A DNA stretch of 64,000 nt from Nilaparvata lugens (taxonomy: Eukaryota; Arthropoda; Insecta; Hemiptera; Delphacidae): the NCBI RefSeq assembly GCF_014356525.2, contig NC_052518.1, positions 35,415,705 to 35,479,704 on the forward strand, in the 5' to 3' direction. Numbering within the stretch: the stretch's first letter is position 1; each line of letters begins with the position of its first letter. The notes under the pieces were generated by a model, which saw only the letters and a program-made list of their open reading frames with translations, was not told the DNA's origin and made no database searches. A program made the position numbers and the translations under genes. This document shows positions 1 to 12,054 of this stretch, piece by piece.

Positions 1-851
1 ATCTATGCTAAGAAAATATGAAACTGCAATATTTTTTTTTTTGAAAATCAACTTTTTTCTGAAATTTCTAGTCTAACAATCAAGATACGCCGCATACCGT
101 GTAATCGGACAATGATATTAAATTATAGCATTACTAGAAGCTATAGGCTAAGCGAGGAAAAACATTAGTCTGCTAGCGCTGTTACAAATAAAACGCTATT
201 ATTTATGTGGTGTTTGAGATGTGATATTAAAAAAATCCAAGATATTATGATTTTAATAGACTGGCCATAATCGAATCTTGAAGAAAATAAAAAAATAACA
301 TTTATCCAAAATTCAATTGTATTTCTAAATATAAAAAAAAAACTCAACTTTCCTACTTTCAATGATAAAATCCTTCTAATAACCCGTAATCCTTATTCAA
401 CCATGGAACCCCAAAATATCATGATTTATTATGAAAAATGATCAATAACACCTCATTGATCTTCACTATATACTAAATATAAAAGGAAAAGAGTAATTAA
501 TCTATCTATCTGAATCAACAAAGTAAGCTGAATATCCTGTAATCCAAGGTATATGACATATACTTGGATAAGGTTGACATATACAAGGTAACCTTACTTG
601 CAGCTAAAGAATCATATTATTATCAAAACAATCAAAATTATAGTTTCATCCATTCAAAATACTATTCTAATTATCTTATTCTACTCTTATCATTAACCAT
701 ATTGTAGTTCAATATTTCCTTCACATAGTATCAGTTCATGTTGTTCATATTAGACACAAATTTTCTCCAATTATTATTAGATATCGATTCGTGAATTTCA
801 TAGTAGGTAGTACATTAAATGACGACCATAAATTAACTAAATGCATCTATT
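1..851. other. AT-rich flank, no gene seen
   Basis: AT-rich DNA with only short ORFs that lack family signatures. A small direct duplication around 'gacatatac' lies near 545-590. I see no promoter, RNA gene or recognisable transposon end here. Confidence 0.5.
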
Positions 852-1559
852 CTAAAAGCAGTATTTTCTTCTGTAATACATTCGTCGCTGAGTCTGCTTT
901 TCTATTCTCGATTGATTTGTTTGCATGCCTGATTTCTCATTATTATCGTACAACTGGGACACGTCTTCCAAAACATTCTCACAACCTGATTGTAATAAGA
1001 TATTCGAAATGTCATCATATTTCTGTACCGAACTCTCATCAACAAAAATTCCATCAGTTTCAATTTTATTATTCTTCATATCATTTAGAAATCTATTATG
1101 CCTAGATGACGCTCCTAAATTTAGATCAGACTCAGTATTTTCACCTTCACTGTTTACACGAATCGCTGATTTACATTTCTGCAATCGGTTCAATATAATA
1201 TTTTCATGACCAGGCTCTTGTTTATCGATAATAATTGATTCGTACATCTTGTTAACAAAATTTTTACTATCTACATCACTTTTCAACTCTGAACATGATT
1301 CCGTAATTTTTTGTTCAACACCACTATTTGGTGATTCACATCTCTGGCTATAATTCATTTTAATATCTCCAAGATCAATTTCGTGTTTATGAAAGATTGA
1401 ATACTTCTTATCATCAGTATTAGAATAATTTCTTCCAACATGATATATTCCATTGTGCCTAACACCTTCCAAAGTAAAACCTGATTCAGTGAAAATACAA
1501 CTTCCTAATTCATTCCTTGAAATATCATTATTTTGACCGTCAATTGTTAGTTTGACCAT
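852..1559 (-). CDS. Hypothetical 235-aa protein, possibly an exon
   Basis: An open frame of 235 codons starting at an ATG and ending after a basic tail. It is hydrophilic, rich in Ser, Asn, Glu and Asp, with no membrane segment, signal peptide or catalytic motif that I recognise. The N-terminus (MVKLTIDGQ) looks like a beta strand and the rest looks disordered. It is the longest frame in the first 4 kb, but its composition could also arise in decayed repeat DNA. The ATG lies just downstream, in coding sense, of sequence containing the 1,662-1,737 hairpin. I cannot name a family. It may be one exon of a larger host or transposon gene. Confidence 0.35.
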   Translation of the reverse strand: MVKLTIDGQNNDISRNELGSCIFTESGFTLEGVRHNGIYHVGRNYSNTDDKKYSIFHKHEIDLGDIKMNYSQRCESPNSGVEQKITESCSELKSDVDSKNFVNKMYESIIIDKQEPGHENIILNRLQKCKSAIRVNSEGENTESDLNLGASSRHNRFLNDMKNNKIETDGIFVDESSVQKYDDISNILLQSGCENVLEDVSQLYDNNEKSGMQTNQSRIEKQTQRRMYYRRKYCF

Positions 1560-1661
1560 GTGATTGATCGCCGTCTAAAACATTTTCATCAATATGCGTA
1601 GTACTAAATTCCTGTGTCCTATCAGTAATAGTATATTTTACACCTAGGGTCAAAAATGTAC

Positions 1662-1737
1662 GTTTTCCGGCTCGAGAACGCGGTTTTCAAGTTCGAGACG
1701 AAGTTGAGAACTTGAAGCGTTCGAGAGCCGGAAAAAC
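1662..1737. repeat. GC-rich stem-loop (two nested inverted repeats)
   Basis: The outer arms GTTTTCCGGCTCGAGAACGC (1,663-1,682) and the sequence ending GAGCCGGAAAAAC at 1,737 are near-complementary. Inside them TTCAAGTTC pairs with GAACTTGAA. The structure spans ~76 nt and is much richer in GC than its surroundings, so it is probably a degenerate fold-back element. Confidence 0.6.
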
Positions 1738-2169
1738 AGTTTTGCCCGTGTTGCAAACGCTATTTTCCGCCACACCGAAAAAAAACTTCCCAATATATAA
1801 GAAATTGAAGAATAAATAAAATTCAAACAGCCTATTTTGATAGTTTGAATCTTGGTTATGAAAACTCTCACTGTCAATTAATTTCAATATCACTAATTAA
1901 TAATTTACAATAGTGACAATATATTTATGCTATTAATATTTCAAATAATTGTTTGAATTTTTATAGCTCCCGCTTTGCGCCTGGTGCAATATCTCATGGA
2001 TAGATGGATGAATAGAATTTTCATTACTATTTTGAAATAAAGTGATTAAAAAATTAATATAATTGCATATTTCACAGTTTTGTCTCAAAATATATCTAAA
2101 AAATTGATTGAAATTTAAATTACGGTAACTAATATAAAAAATAGCTAATAAAAGTCGAAATTCATGGAC

Positions 2170-2275
2170 AAAAAAATGTCATTGACCAAGGTTCGAACCT
2201 AGATCATGTTTGTAATTCACTGAGCTTTGAGTTCTGATGTATTACGCCTTTACGCTCTCGGCCATTGAGTATTGT
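2170..2275 (-). repeat. tRNA-derived SINE head (pol III A and B boxes)
   Basis: On the minus strand an A-box match TGGCCGAGAGCG (2,264-2,253) is followed about 55 nt later by a perfect B-box GGTTCGAACC (2,199-2,190). This order and spacing fit a tRNA-like pol III promoter, with an A-box resembling tRNA-Leu/Ser. The flanks do not close into a full acceptor stem and an A/T-rich tail follows, so I call it a SINE rather than a functional tRNA gene. Confidence 0.65.
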
Positions 2276-2343
2276 TGATAGAAAGGGCCTGTAAGTCAGG
2301 TAACGTATGTAGGCTACTATCTCTCTCTCTCTCTCCAATGACG

Positions 2344-2928
2344 CTACAGCCCAAATCGGGCTCTGGCCTCAACCAAAATATGCCTCCATCCATCTCTATC
2401 TAACGCCGCTCTTTTCCATCCCCTTAATTGTAACATTTCATTAGCATCCTTTTGCACTCTATCCTCCCATCCAATATTCAAGTCGTTGCATTTCCTAATT
2501 TTTTTCCTTTTATTCCAATCAGTCCGAGGCTCATTTGGTTGTTTCTCAACAATTGAGTTTTTGCAGGGATGAGGGGTCAGCCCATCACCCAACCACCAAC
2601 CTGGAGGACCAGGTAGTTTTTTCGGGTTTCCTTCCCTAGCCTTTGATAAACCAATACCCAACTACAAGGCAGCAGTCAATTTCCTTTCGGGTTTTCTTCC
2701 CTTAGCCTTTGGATATCCACTGATCTCCGTCTGCAAGGCAGCAGTTTTGTTGCTGGTTTTGGTCCGCCCTGGGTGTTTCAATTCCCCGGTACCCCCTATA
2801 TCTAGGAGGCATCCCCCTATCCGCCACCTGGGGAGGCGCCCACTAGTAGACCAGCAACTCCCATGTAGGCTACAACTATAATATAGTGTATAGCGGCAAA
2901 CTTGAAGCCGGTTTGCCGGCATTTTCAC
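2344..2928 (-). pseudogene. 3' end of a non-LTR retrotransposon (LINE) ORF2
   Basis: The last ~105 codons (2,661-2,344) have the Trp/Arg/Asp-rich look of LINE ORF2 C-termini: a W-x-x-R-V-x-K-D-A-x-E segment, then A-x-D-R-x-x-W-R before the stop, followed by a GA-rich tail (around 2,320-2,336) typical of LINE 3' ends. An upstream frame to 2,928 (Trp/Cys/Gly/Arg-rich) probably belongs to the same element in another frame. No reverse transcriptase core is present, so this is a 5'-truncated dead copy. Assignment to a clade is not possible from this tail. Confidence 0.5.
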
Positions 2929-3569
2929 AACAAAATATTGCCCTGAAAATAGTTAAATCATAGAGAAAACATTTGAAGATTCAATCTTGAGTGGGCCTAA
3001 TGTTCTCTCTATATGGTTTGATATTGAAGAAAAATTATCTAAAAGTTTTAATAATGAATTACGGAAAAATTACTAGGAATTTTTCAGTCAAGGATGAGTT
3101 TCACCATTAGGCTTACTTTAAACTTCAGATCTCTGCTGTATTTTCCTATTATTATTGTTGATTGTATTGCATTAAGAAGTGGAATTCGATAATAAAAAAG
3201 AAACAATTATTACTCTACCTCACTTTTAAATATTGATACAATTATTGTATTATGATTTCAAATTCGATTCTTCACTTTTAAATACTTGCGATACGTACCT
3301 TTCTGACAATGGACAATGCAGCCAACATTATATTGTTGAGGCTATGGAGATATGATTGTATTCTATTGTTTGATATCAAAAACACAATAATAAATATTAA
3401 ATTATGAAACAGTAATTTATAAAATATATTATAGACATGATACTGCGATTCACAATACATAATTATATAGATTATTACAGTTGTTATGAGATTATCTCTA
3501 TGATTTTTGTGAGATCAGACACGATCAGCTGTTATTCAAGGTCATTTTATTGAAGTTTCACCGGCCTGG
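2929..3569. other. Intergenic, nothing recognised
   Basis: AT-rich sequence with no ORF, RNA signature or element terminus that I can support. Confidence 0.4.
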
Positions 3570-4254
3570 TCAGAAAACAATCACTTTCGGCCTCCATATG
3601 ACGCACATAAACCAGCTCATTACATCCAAGTGTGGCGAAAAATATGCTTTCTTACGTCTAGCATTTTCCGAAAACTTTCTGCCATCAAAAGAACACACTC
3701 TAATATCATAGCCTTCTTTTTCACAAATTCTATGCATCCTTTTATAAACCCGATAAGCATAATAATATTAAGGTTGTAAAAACAATTCCGCGTAAAATTA
3801 TTGGGTTTACCACGAACTTTACATTTCTTACGTCTTCTTTTTCAATTAGTCCTATTATTCAAGAGACTAACATTCTGATGCATCTTGACTCCTCTAGATT
3901 CACAATCATTAAGCATACCAGAATTCACACAATTTTCAAACGGCCTGTTATCAATCATAAAAGAAAAATCCAAGTCACTTTCCGATAAATACAATAATTC
4001 TTCCTTAATCATTTCCATATCTTTATCCTCTTTGTAAATTATATCTTCCTCATTCAAATCACAATAATTACAAATAAGAACTTTATCCAACTCATTTTCA
4101 ATCTCGAAGTTACTAACATAATAATATAAGTCCACTTCATTTGAAAAAAAAAATTACAAGAATCAAAATCATCAGAGATAATAGTATTTTCAAAACGATT
4201 CTCAATTTGAAACTCATTTCCGATTTCCAATAGTTCTTCAAATTCTGGTTCCAT
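3570..4254 (-). pseudogene. Decayed acidic-N-terminus ORF beside the LTR element
   Basis: Reading minus from the ATG at 4,254 the frame starts MEPEFEELLEIGNEF, very rich in Glu/Asp. A homopolymer near 4,141-4,150 shifts the frame. The continuation (4,135-3,842) is again acidic with an I-C-N-Y-C segment. After a stop, a basic segment (R-R-K-K-C-K-V-R-G-K) and a further open stretch to the stop at 3,570 follow with another frame change. The first ~140 bp recur, inverted, at 36,106-36,262 inside the great palindrome. Stop codons lie directly upstream of the ATG, so this was probably the start of a real ORF, host or transposon. No family recognised. The LTR element inserted about 16 bp upstream of this ATG. 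Confidence 0.45.
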
Positions 4255-4270
4255 GTTATCATAATTACTT

Positions 4271-5069
4271 TGCCGTGCTACCAATTTCTCCTAAATCGGT
4301 TGGATAGCTATTTTTCACCTATTAACCTAAGGAAAGTTATCGGCTCCAACGTAATAGATTCTTGATAAACTATGAATGGATCTATCGCCTATGAATGAGA
4401 AATCCAGTTTTCAGAGCAAACCAACTTATAATCTTCAAAATAATTTTGGCAATATACTACACAAATCAACAAAGAACAATACTTTACACACTTAAGCATC
4501 TAAAATCATTACGAGCAAAATACTTATCCACTTATGTAGTTGAAAAAACAATGGCTATAGGCTTGTAAACACAAGAAATAATTATAGACAAAAATAGAAC
4601 ACTATAAACTGTTCAAAACTCAATTTAAAACATTAAAAATTCACTTAAACAGAAAAATATTCAGAGAGCACAAAATTAGAACACACAGCCAGCCATCATT
4701 TTTAGAGAAGAAGGAAGCCTCCTAGCAAAGAGCAAAAGACACCTCAAACCAGTGACGACTTCATGGACACGTCACCAAAAAATTATAAATTACAAGTTTA
4801 GAATTCACATTTTACATTTGTTCTCAATAAAACTTTATTTTGGAACTGTTATGTTAAATTTATATATCATCTCTATTTAAATAATCCATTTATCTGTTAA
4901 TTCTGTCAACCCAGCCTCGGTGACACCATGGAACATGCAACACAATCATTTATGATAAATTCTCAGTCAAAAAGTTGTCCGTGTATCGATTACTCTGATA
5001 TTTACTATAAAGTTTTATAGATCTCAAATTGAAGATTCGATTCCAATCGAGAAAAAATGTAATATCACA
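4271..5069 (-). repeat. 3' LTR (left copy, intact)
   Basis: A 799-bp repeat, bounded TGCCGTGC...ATATCACA on the plus strand, matching 35,307-36,105 in reverse and the split LTR at 9,484-12,991. Confidence 0.85.
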
Positions 5070-5083
5070 AATACCCCCCTCTT
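5070..5083 (-). other. Polypurine tract of the LTR element
   Basis: AAGAGGGGGGTATT on the minus strand, immediately 5' of the 3' LTR. The right copy has the same tract at about 35,293-35,306. This is the expected site for plus-strand priming. Confidence 0.7.
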
Positions 5084-5491
5084 GACATAAAAAATTTTAC
5101 TGTTTGAAAATTTAAAGAAAAAAATTACATTGACCCAAATGGAAATTGTTGAATTGTAAATTCGAGAACAGTAACAATGTTTTCTATAAAAAACATTACA
5201 TGTTGTCCTATAATATTGAAAATTGTTATAAAAATTCATCAATGGCATTTGTTATATGTTTCCAAACAATATTTCAAAATATAGAGTATCAAAATTACTT
5301 TTGATTTAGCTTTATAATTTAAAGGAAAATATCTCAACAGAAAGTATAATATATGAAGAATAGTTTTTTGAAATTGCACATAAATTTAATAGATAGAAAA
5401 ATTCAATTTTTATTGCAAAAAAAAAAAAAAAATTAGTATGTTGAATAGAAAATTTTTTTTTAATGAATTGATGAATTGTTACATTTAATTT

Positions 5492-5782
5492 TCACATAAA
5501 ATTCCAATAAATCAAAAAATGTTTATTTCTTTCACTATTGACGCGGTTGATTTTATCGATGCAAATTTTGGAAAACAGTCCGTTAAGGCACTCAGTATGA
5601 TTTTCAGTTAAGTGTGACTCCAGTGTGATGACGTTAGTGTTGGGCTGATCCGAATACTCGTAGTGTTGGGCTGATACTTCTAGTCGACTGATGCATATCA
5701 AACTTGATACAGGTGACATCTCAGTTAGCATTGCCTCATGCTTGTAGTAGACGGCTGCATACCAAACTCGATACAGAGTCAC
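5492..5782 (-). CDS. Small unrecognised ORF in the LTR element interior
   Basis: 96 codons, Met start, with no family that I recognise. The same frame stays open for 92 codons in the other palindrome arm (34,600-34,878), including conserved Cys, His and Asn-rich stretches, which mildly favours past coding. The stretch contains a short internal duplication (around 5,640-5,700, 'gtgttgggctgat' twice), so repeat origin is an alternative. It sits near the 3' end of the element, where an env or accessory gene could lie, but nothing identifies it as such. Confidence 0.25.
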   Translation of the reverse strand: MTLYRVWYAAVYYKHEAMLTEMSPVSSLICISRLEVSAQHYEYSDQPNTNVITLESHLTENHTECLNGLFSKICIDKINRVNSERNKHFLIYWNFM

Positions 5783-6107
5783 GTAAATTTTGTATCATAT
5801 TTGTAATTATACAATGTACATTTCAGGCTTGAAATGACAATGTAATTTGTTTTTCGGAAAAGAGATAGACGCTGCATACAGGATTGATTTAGGTGAGGAT
5901 TAATTTAGGTAAAGTTTGGTTTTTTGATATTTTCAGCTTTCAAGGTTTAGAGTTCTGCATACAGGAATATTTTAGGAGAGGATGTTTTTTTTGAATCAAT
6001 TCTTTCATGATACTGTGACTGTTATTCTCAATTCAAAGTTGCAAACGTGAATATGGATGGCAATTACCTCCAGGTAATGTGGTACTGTTGAAGTTTGAGA
6101 TACATGG

Positions 6108-6385
6108 TCAGCAATAAGTGTTGGCATTGTCATTGGCGTATGCTTTGGTGTCGGCATTGGCATTGGCATAGATATTGGCATTGGCATCAGCACAGGCATT
6201 GGCGTAGTTATTGGCGTAGATATTGGCGTTGACATTGACATCAGAGCAGATATTGGCATTGATATTGGCATAGGCATCAGTGTAGATATTGGCGTAGTTA
6301 TTGGTGTAGACATTGGCGTAGATATTGGCGTTGGTATTGGTGTAGGCATCAGCGTAGATATTGGTGTAGATATTCAATTGATGAG
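6108..6385 (+). repeat. Hexamer/dodecamer minisatellite in the LTR interior
   Basis: Imperfect tandem repeats of GGCATT/GGCGTA/GATATT units. They leave two frames open (Pro-Thr-Ile/Met-rich and Tyr-Thr-Asn-Ala-rich), but these are repeat translations. The inverted copy is at about 34,000-34,265 with small differences in unit order. Confidence 0.8.
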
Positions 6386-6410
6386 TCACACTAGTTCGAA
6401 AATCACCCAA

Positions 6411-8533
6411 ATGATCTTAACACTCTTCATGGCGTTCACTTGTTGCCGATTTCGAGATTCACGTGATAATTATTTCAATGTTAATGTCCATGCTGTACCT
6501 GTTATCTTAAAATGCATATAAACTAAAAGGAAAATTTTGATTAGGCTATCAATACAATCTAATACACATGAAAATTATTTCCAAGTATATAATCAATATA
6601 AAATGAAATTTGTTAACATCTTATTATACAGTCAGCAATACATATATTGTGAAATTTGGAGACATCAATTACAAAATTTCAATAGAAAAAATAATTCATT
6701 TTCATTTATTCATTGTTCAAATATTTTATAAAAAGCAAATTATTCAATATTATTAATCATCGTTTGTTGGATACTATAGTTTATTTCGACTTTTCAATGT
6801 TCTAAACACAAACTACATTTCATGACAAAACTTTACTATCAATCATTAAACAAGAAATCATTCAAAACATCAATAATATTTTGCTTCAAAGGCAATCAAT
6901 ATTCATAAGTAATCATCAGCATCTATGGCAATCAACATTATTAATCAACACAAAAAAATATTATCTCATTACTGCCTCTCTAAGTCATAACCTCTGTTAT
7001 TCCTTCTTTAGGCAATAATGGGTTTCCATCTCAAAAAACAATCACATACCAGCAAAATTCTAATCAACAAACCCCACTAAAAATTCTACATACACTCCAG
7101 CATCCATTTCAAGTGATAATCAATCATATCAAAATTTATAGAATGAACAGTTTTTTTTTTAAATTTAGAAAAAGACATCAATTACAAAAACTTTAGTGAA
7201 ATTTTAACCTTTAACTCATTTCAATTAATAATATGACAAGACGTTTTTATTTAATGAAAACATTATTATTCAAGTTAACTTTCATTAATACATCTCATAT
7301 ATATGGTGAAACAATTCATTAATACTTTCAAATTTTGAAGTTTTATTATTATAACAAAAGAATTTATACATAAGATTAAATTTCAGCATGTTCTCAATTG
7401 AACCATTTATTTTTTAAATAAATTCAGAATTTGAAAACTGTATAATAAGTACAAACATTTCAATATTACAATACAAAGATGATCAAGATGGATAATGGGT
7501 AAATAAGTTCCCTAGAAAAAATACAAACAAGAGAAAAAGAAAATTGGGTAAATAAATTTCCTAAATAATACAAGGAAGAGAAAGATTAATTAGAGCCTAT
7601 CCTACATGTCAGTACTGAACTTTCATAAGGAAGTATATTTCATAAAATATACTACTATGGAATTTTGTACATTCCAAGTATGACTCTAATTTGTTATAAT
7701 TGTGAGCTATAACTCCCACAAAAACAACTGGTGAAGGAAAAAATATGTTGACTATTGTGACTGGGTGGAGAGTTCCTAGATGTCTGTAAGGCAATGTGAT
7801 AGCAGACTCTAGTATCAGACCACAAAAACAAAAGTATGCAAAAGTTTTTACAAACATTTGATGTTGCAGTCTTAAAGTTTTTATATCGCAAACAAGTAGG
7901 TCAGATAATCGAGTCCAGCCATATGTGGTTCACGCCCACACCTCTAAAAGAATCACACCTACTTGTCTACCAAAAATCCAAAGTATTGGACAGCAAAAAA
8001 AAAATATAAAATGTAAAATGGGTTAAAAGCCCAGAAGAAAACTATAACCTAATTACATATGGCTTATGGCACGATATGCAATGAAAGATGAGAACATGGG
8101 ACATAATTTGCTCTGAAAAACCTAATTACCTAACATGATACTTGACAAGAAAAATAGACATAATTAAAATATGTAATACATGATGAAAAAATATACCGCA
8201 AGCAAACAATTATTTACACTACAATGGATAGATTTTAGAAAAGTTAAGTTTTATCAACAATTTAAAGATTAGGAAAATAAGCTACTATTTCAACTTCCAA
8301 AATTATTCCAGAAAAATACAAATTTAAATGACTATGGACAAGATTGGTTAAGATATGCATCATAGAAGAATTTTACTGAACATTACACAAAGACAGGAAA
8401 GAATCGAAATTTGAAAAGATTAAGGGCCAAGAAAAATAGGCTACAGGAAAGAAAAAAGATACAATTATGGACTCTTACCATACGTAGTATTTACGGTCAT
8501 TGCTATTCTGAATCCCGGCATGACACAGGATTC
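6411..8533. other. LTR element interior without recognisable genes
   Basis: About 2.1 kb of AT-rich sequence with no reverse transcriptase, integrase or protease motif. At 7,831-7,850 it contains the uninterrupted target site into which Polinton A inserted in the other arm (single TTTTGC on the minus strand followed by ATACTTTTG). Confidence 0.6.
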
Positions 8534-9292
8534 CTAATCAGTGTGTGCTGGGGAATACCCTTTCATCATGTGATTCACTGTCATCATCTTGTAAGTAAGC
8601 AACTTGAAACAACCTTTGAATACTAATACATCAATGGAGACTTTGTGCTTTGTTTTCTTCAAGAACATGATTTTATTCATGGGTTCATTTGTTTCAATAA
8701 AGCCATTTTGCTTACAAAAGTCAGTCATGTTCACTAGATAATGCTTTGCATACACCTTTTCAATTTTCAGTTGAAAGTTGAATTCATCAACTTGATTCAA
8801 AGCAAGATTCATTTTGTTTACATTGTTCCTAACCTCTACAGAAACCTGTCTCATGTAAATATTGACTTTATTTACTGTTTTCCTAACTTTCAATTTGGCA
8901 ATACTACTTTCTTTACTGTTGATTTTCAATAAAGACAACTCCCTACCTACTACATTACTCAATTCCACTATCTCACTAGGATTTACTTTTTCAATAACAT
9001 TAACTAGGCCTACATTATCTGAAACTTGAACTAATTGATCTTGTATCTCAACACTACTATCATCCTGCTTCAATCTGCCTTCATCTTCATGACTTTCAAT
9101 CAATGTCTCATGTGCATCTTTCAATAGAAGGTTCATACTAACCTGCTCTAGTCTAATTCTAGCAAATTCTTGCTTCATATCATCAAACCTAGCACTTTGA
9201 TATTGTTTCAAATCATCAAACTTAGCATTTTGCTCATCAAACTTTTGTGTTAAGAATGCTATAAGATTCAGATCATTTTTAATGTTTGCCAT
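8534..9292 (-). CDS. Gag-like coiled-coil protein of the LTR element
   Basis: 252 codons from ATG at 9,292. Residues ~10-75 form heptad-rich repeats around F-D-D-L-K/F-D-D-M-K blocks that predict a coiled coil. The middle is acidic, and the C-terminus is Lys/Phe/Met-rich without a CCHC knuckle. It is the first ORF downstream of the inner LTR and PBS, the position of gag. Family assignment rests on this position and on the coiled coil, not on a catalytic motif. The other arm encodes a 248-codon version with an Arg/Ser difference and loss of a short V-Y-A-K segment, so the frame has survived in both copies. Confidence 0.5.
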   Translation of the reverse strand: MANIKNDLNLIAFLTQKFDEQNAKFDDLKQYQSARFDDMKQEFARIRLEQVSMNLLLKDAHETLIESHEDEGRLKQDDSSVEIQDQLVQVSDNVGLVNVIEKVNPSEIVELSNVVGRELSLLKINSKESSIAKLKVRKTVNKVNIYMRQVSVEVRNNVNKMNLALNQVDEFNFQLKIEKVYAKHYLVNMTDFCKQNGFIETNEPMNKIMFLKKTKHKVSIDVLVFKGCFKLLTYKMMTVNHMMKGYSPAHTD

Positions 9293-9453
9293 TTTGTAAT
9301 ATGCACTGATATCTATTCATTGAAACTTGACCACTCCAGAACTGACCTCCCATTCAGCAGTATACCATTCATAACCCATCAAGACATCTATCCTACCAAT
9401 AATTTTTTATAACCAGGGATTTCATGGTGTACCATTTGGGACATATTTATTTT

Positions 9454-9470
9454 GTAATTCGGTCCCACCA
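9454..9470 (-). other. Candidate primer-binding site
   Basis: TGGTGGGACCGAATTAC on the minus strand would pair with a tRNA 3' end terminating in CCCACCA. It lies 13 nt inside the 5' LTR. Duplicate at 16,670-16,686. The tRNA cannot be named from this alone. Confidence 0.5.
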
Positions 9471-9483
9471 CAGGGGTAACATT

Positions 9484-12018
9484 TGCCGTGCTACCAATTT
9501 CTCCTAAATCGGTTGGATAGCTATTTTTCACCTATTAACCTAAGGAAAGTTATCGGCTCCAACGTAATAGATTCTTGATAAACTATGAATGGATCTATCG
9601 CCTATGAATGAGAAATCCAGTTTTCAGAGCAAACCAACTTATAATCTTCAGAAGAATTTTGGCAATATACTACACAAATCCACAAAGAACAATACTTTAC
9701 ACACTTAAGCATCTAAAATCATTACGAGCTAAATACTTATCCACTTATGTAGTTGAAAAAACAATGGCTATAGGCTTGTAAACACAAGAAATAATTATAG
9801 ACAAAAATAGAACACTATAAACTGTTCAAAACTCAATTTAAAACATTAAGAGGCGATTGCTGAGATCGGGATTATCTCTTGCGCTCGGCTAAAAAACGGT
9901 TTTTGAGCCGCAGATCAAAAATCGGTTTGCTGAGTTCGGGATTAACCACGCTCGAGCGCAAAAGTTGGCCGACCGGCAATTATCACAGGGAAAAACCTGC
10001 GGTCTAAAAATCGGTTTGCTGAGTTCCAGTCTAGGCTAAAAATTAATCTCGGTGGATTGCTGAGTTCAAGCGTAGATCAACTCGGGTTTAAAAGATAATC
10101 TCGGTGGATTGCTGAGATCGGGATCAGGCTAAAATGTGATAATCTCGGGAGCAAAAATGCTGATTTTAGACTCCAACTTAGACCTGCTAGGAGGCAGGTT
10201 TAAGTTCGGGATTAAGCTATTAACTTGCTATTGTTTCGATTTTATCAAAAACCAGTGTCAAATTGGGGTTCGTCTTCAAATTCTGAACAATTTCATTACC
10301 CATAAAGTCATATATTTGAAATGTTTTTCTACTGATTTGTAAAATATTATAACATAAGAGAGTGAAAATGAAAACACCTTCAAACAACAAGAAAATTCTT
10401 TACCTCTCACGAGAAGGTTGTCCGAGGGGCCTCCCCCAGAAAATTTTAGAAAAGTACCCTCAATTTGGTGTGATTTCAAGCAATTTCTACTAGAAAATCT
10501 ATATCCTAATAATGAGGTTCCTTTATGTTCAGTGGGCTTATTATTATTCAATTTTTCATAGAAAATAATGAATCATGGGCCTATAATATTTCAGTTCATA
10601 TATCAAATAGAATGGAAATATAATTTTATTAGTCATTCAATTGTTTCAAAGTTATAGTCTTCAAACCTATGATTTTCATGATTCTTACTCAAGTGCAAAA
10701 AAATATATTTGGTGGAGGGATATATCCATGTTCCCAGATATTACTGGAGATTTGTATATCCTCCTGTCCCCGGAGTAAACTACTCTTTAATCATAGCATA
10801 ACTGGAACATTTTGTGGGTACCATACTAAAAAAAAGGTGCTGGAGCATTGGTTAAGGGAACTACGTTTCAATCACATGAACTGATTCACATACATGATCT
10901 ATTCATATTCATGCATGAAACTGAATGAACAATTATCAATACATTTTATATTGAACTTTCAATTGTGAAAGATGGTAAAAACAAAACTGACTTACTTCAA
11001 AAAGATCTTTCTGAAGTATTCGCTATACGCAGTTCCATAGAGTAAAGATACTGTTTGAAAGTTATCTATTCATCTGTCTCTGGCAGTACACACTAGCCCA
11101 TTCACTGTGTAGCCCATAATTCTATCATCATTCTCTCAACACTTATATTAAATATTTTTTGGTTAAGACAATGTCTGAAAAAAATATTAAATTGGAAGCC
11201 AATTCCTTTGACTCAATTTCTATAAGTGGTCGATTACCTTCTACGAATCTGGGCTATGATAGTATCGATTAATTAGTATTGATTAAATGGATATAATTGG
11301 TTTGAACATAATATGGAACTGTACCTACATCAGTAATGAAGGAGAACTGTATTAAATATGTTGTAATTGTAAGAGAGTGTGAGATGATGATATCTATGTG
11401 GGGTTGAGTGTTGCTAATTGGAGGCAGCTGCGTTTGCTTGCATCATCACGGGATGCAGAAATAGTCTGCATTGCATAATTGAACTATTAAGTTGAGTCCA
11501 GACCGTGATGAGCGACACTTCCTTTATCGTGATCCTTGCTGTGGGAGTGGATGTAGTGAATAATGGATTATCTTTAATATTTGGATTATTACGAACCAAT
11601 ACCTCAATTCGGCCAGTGCGGTGTCCGAATTTAAAATTAAAGAGAAGTGCTGATTGCTCTCAAATTTTTTGCTGATGCCAGTCCACAGAGAGACTGGCGA
11701 TTAATGTGAGTACTTCAGCATCATGTCGCATTGTACATAGTGTTGTGGCGATAGTTATTATTTTTTAGCAATAAAAAATATTACATTAAATTCCTAGCTG
11801 GACAATACGCTAGTAAAAGAATAAATTTTTGAAATAAATAAAAATGAGTTGCAAATGAACTCCAAAAAGGTGAGGAGTTGTTCATGTGTTCACTGTATAA
11901 CGACATTTGAAATAGTTTAGAAGATTATCTAATCGCAGATGATCATTATGATGACGGTCAAGAAAGGATCGAGACTGAAGAGACTGAAAAAGAGAGAAAA
12001 TGGGAGTAAGAGGGGGAA

Positions 12019-12054
<36 letters not shown>

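Noticed and set aside
2180..2275. A functional tRNA gene
   Set aside because: A and B boxes are good, but no acceptor stem or anticodon arm closes; best explained as a SINE.
6005..6410. Tyr-Ala-Asn-rich and Pro-Thr-Ile-rich ORFs
   Set aside because: Alternative frames of the same hexamer repeat array.
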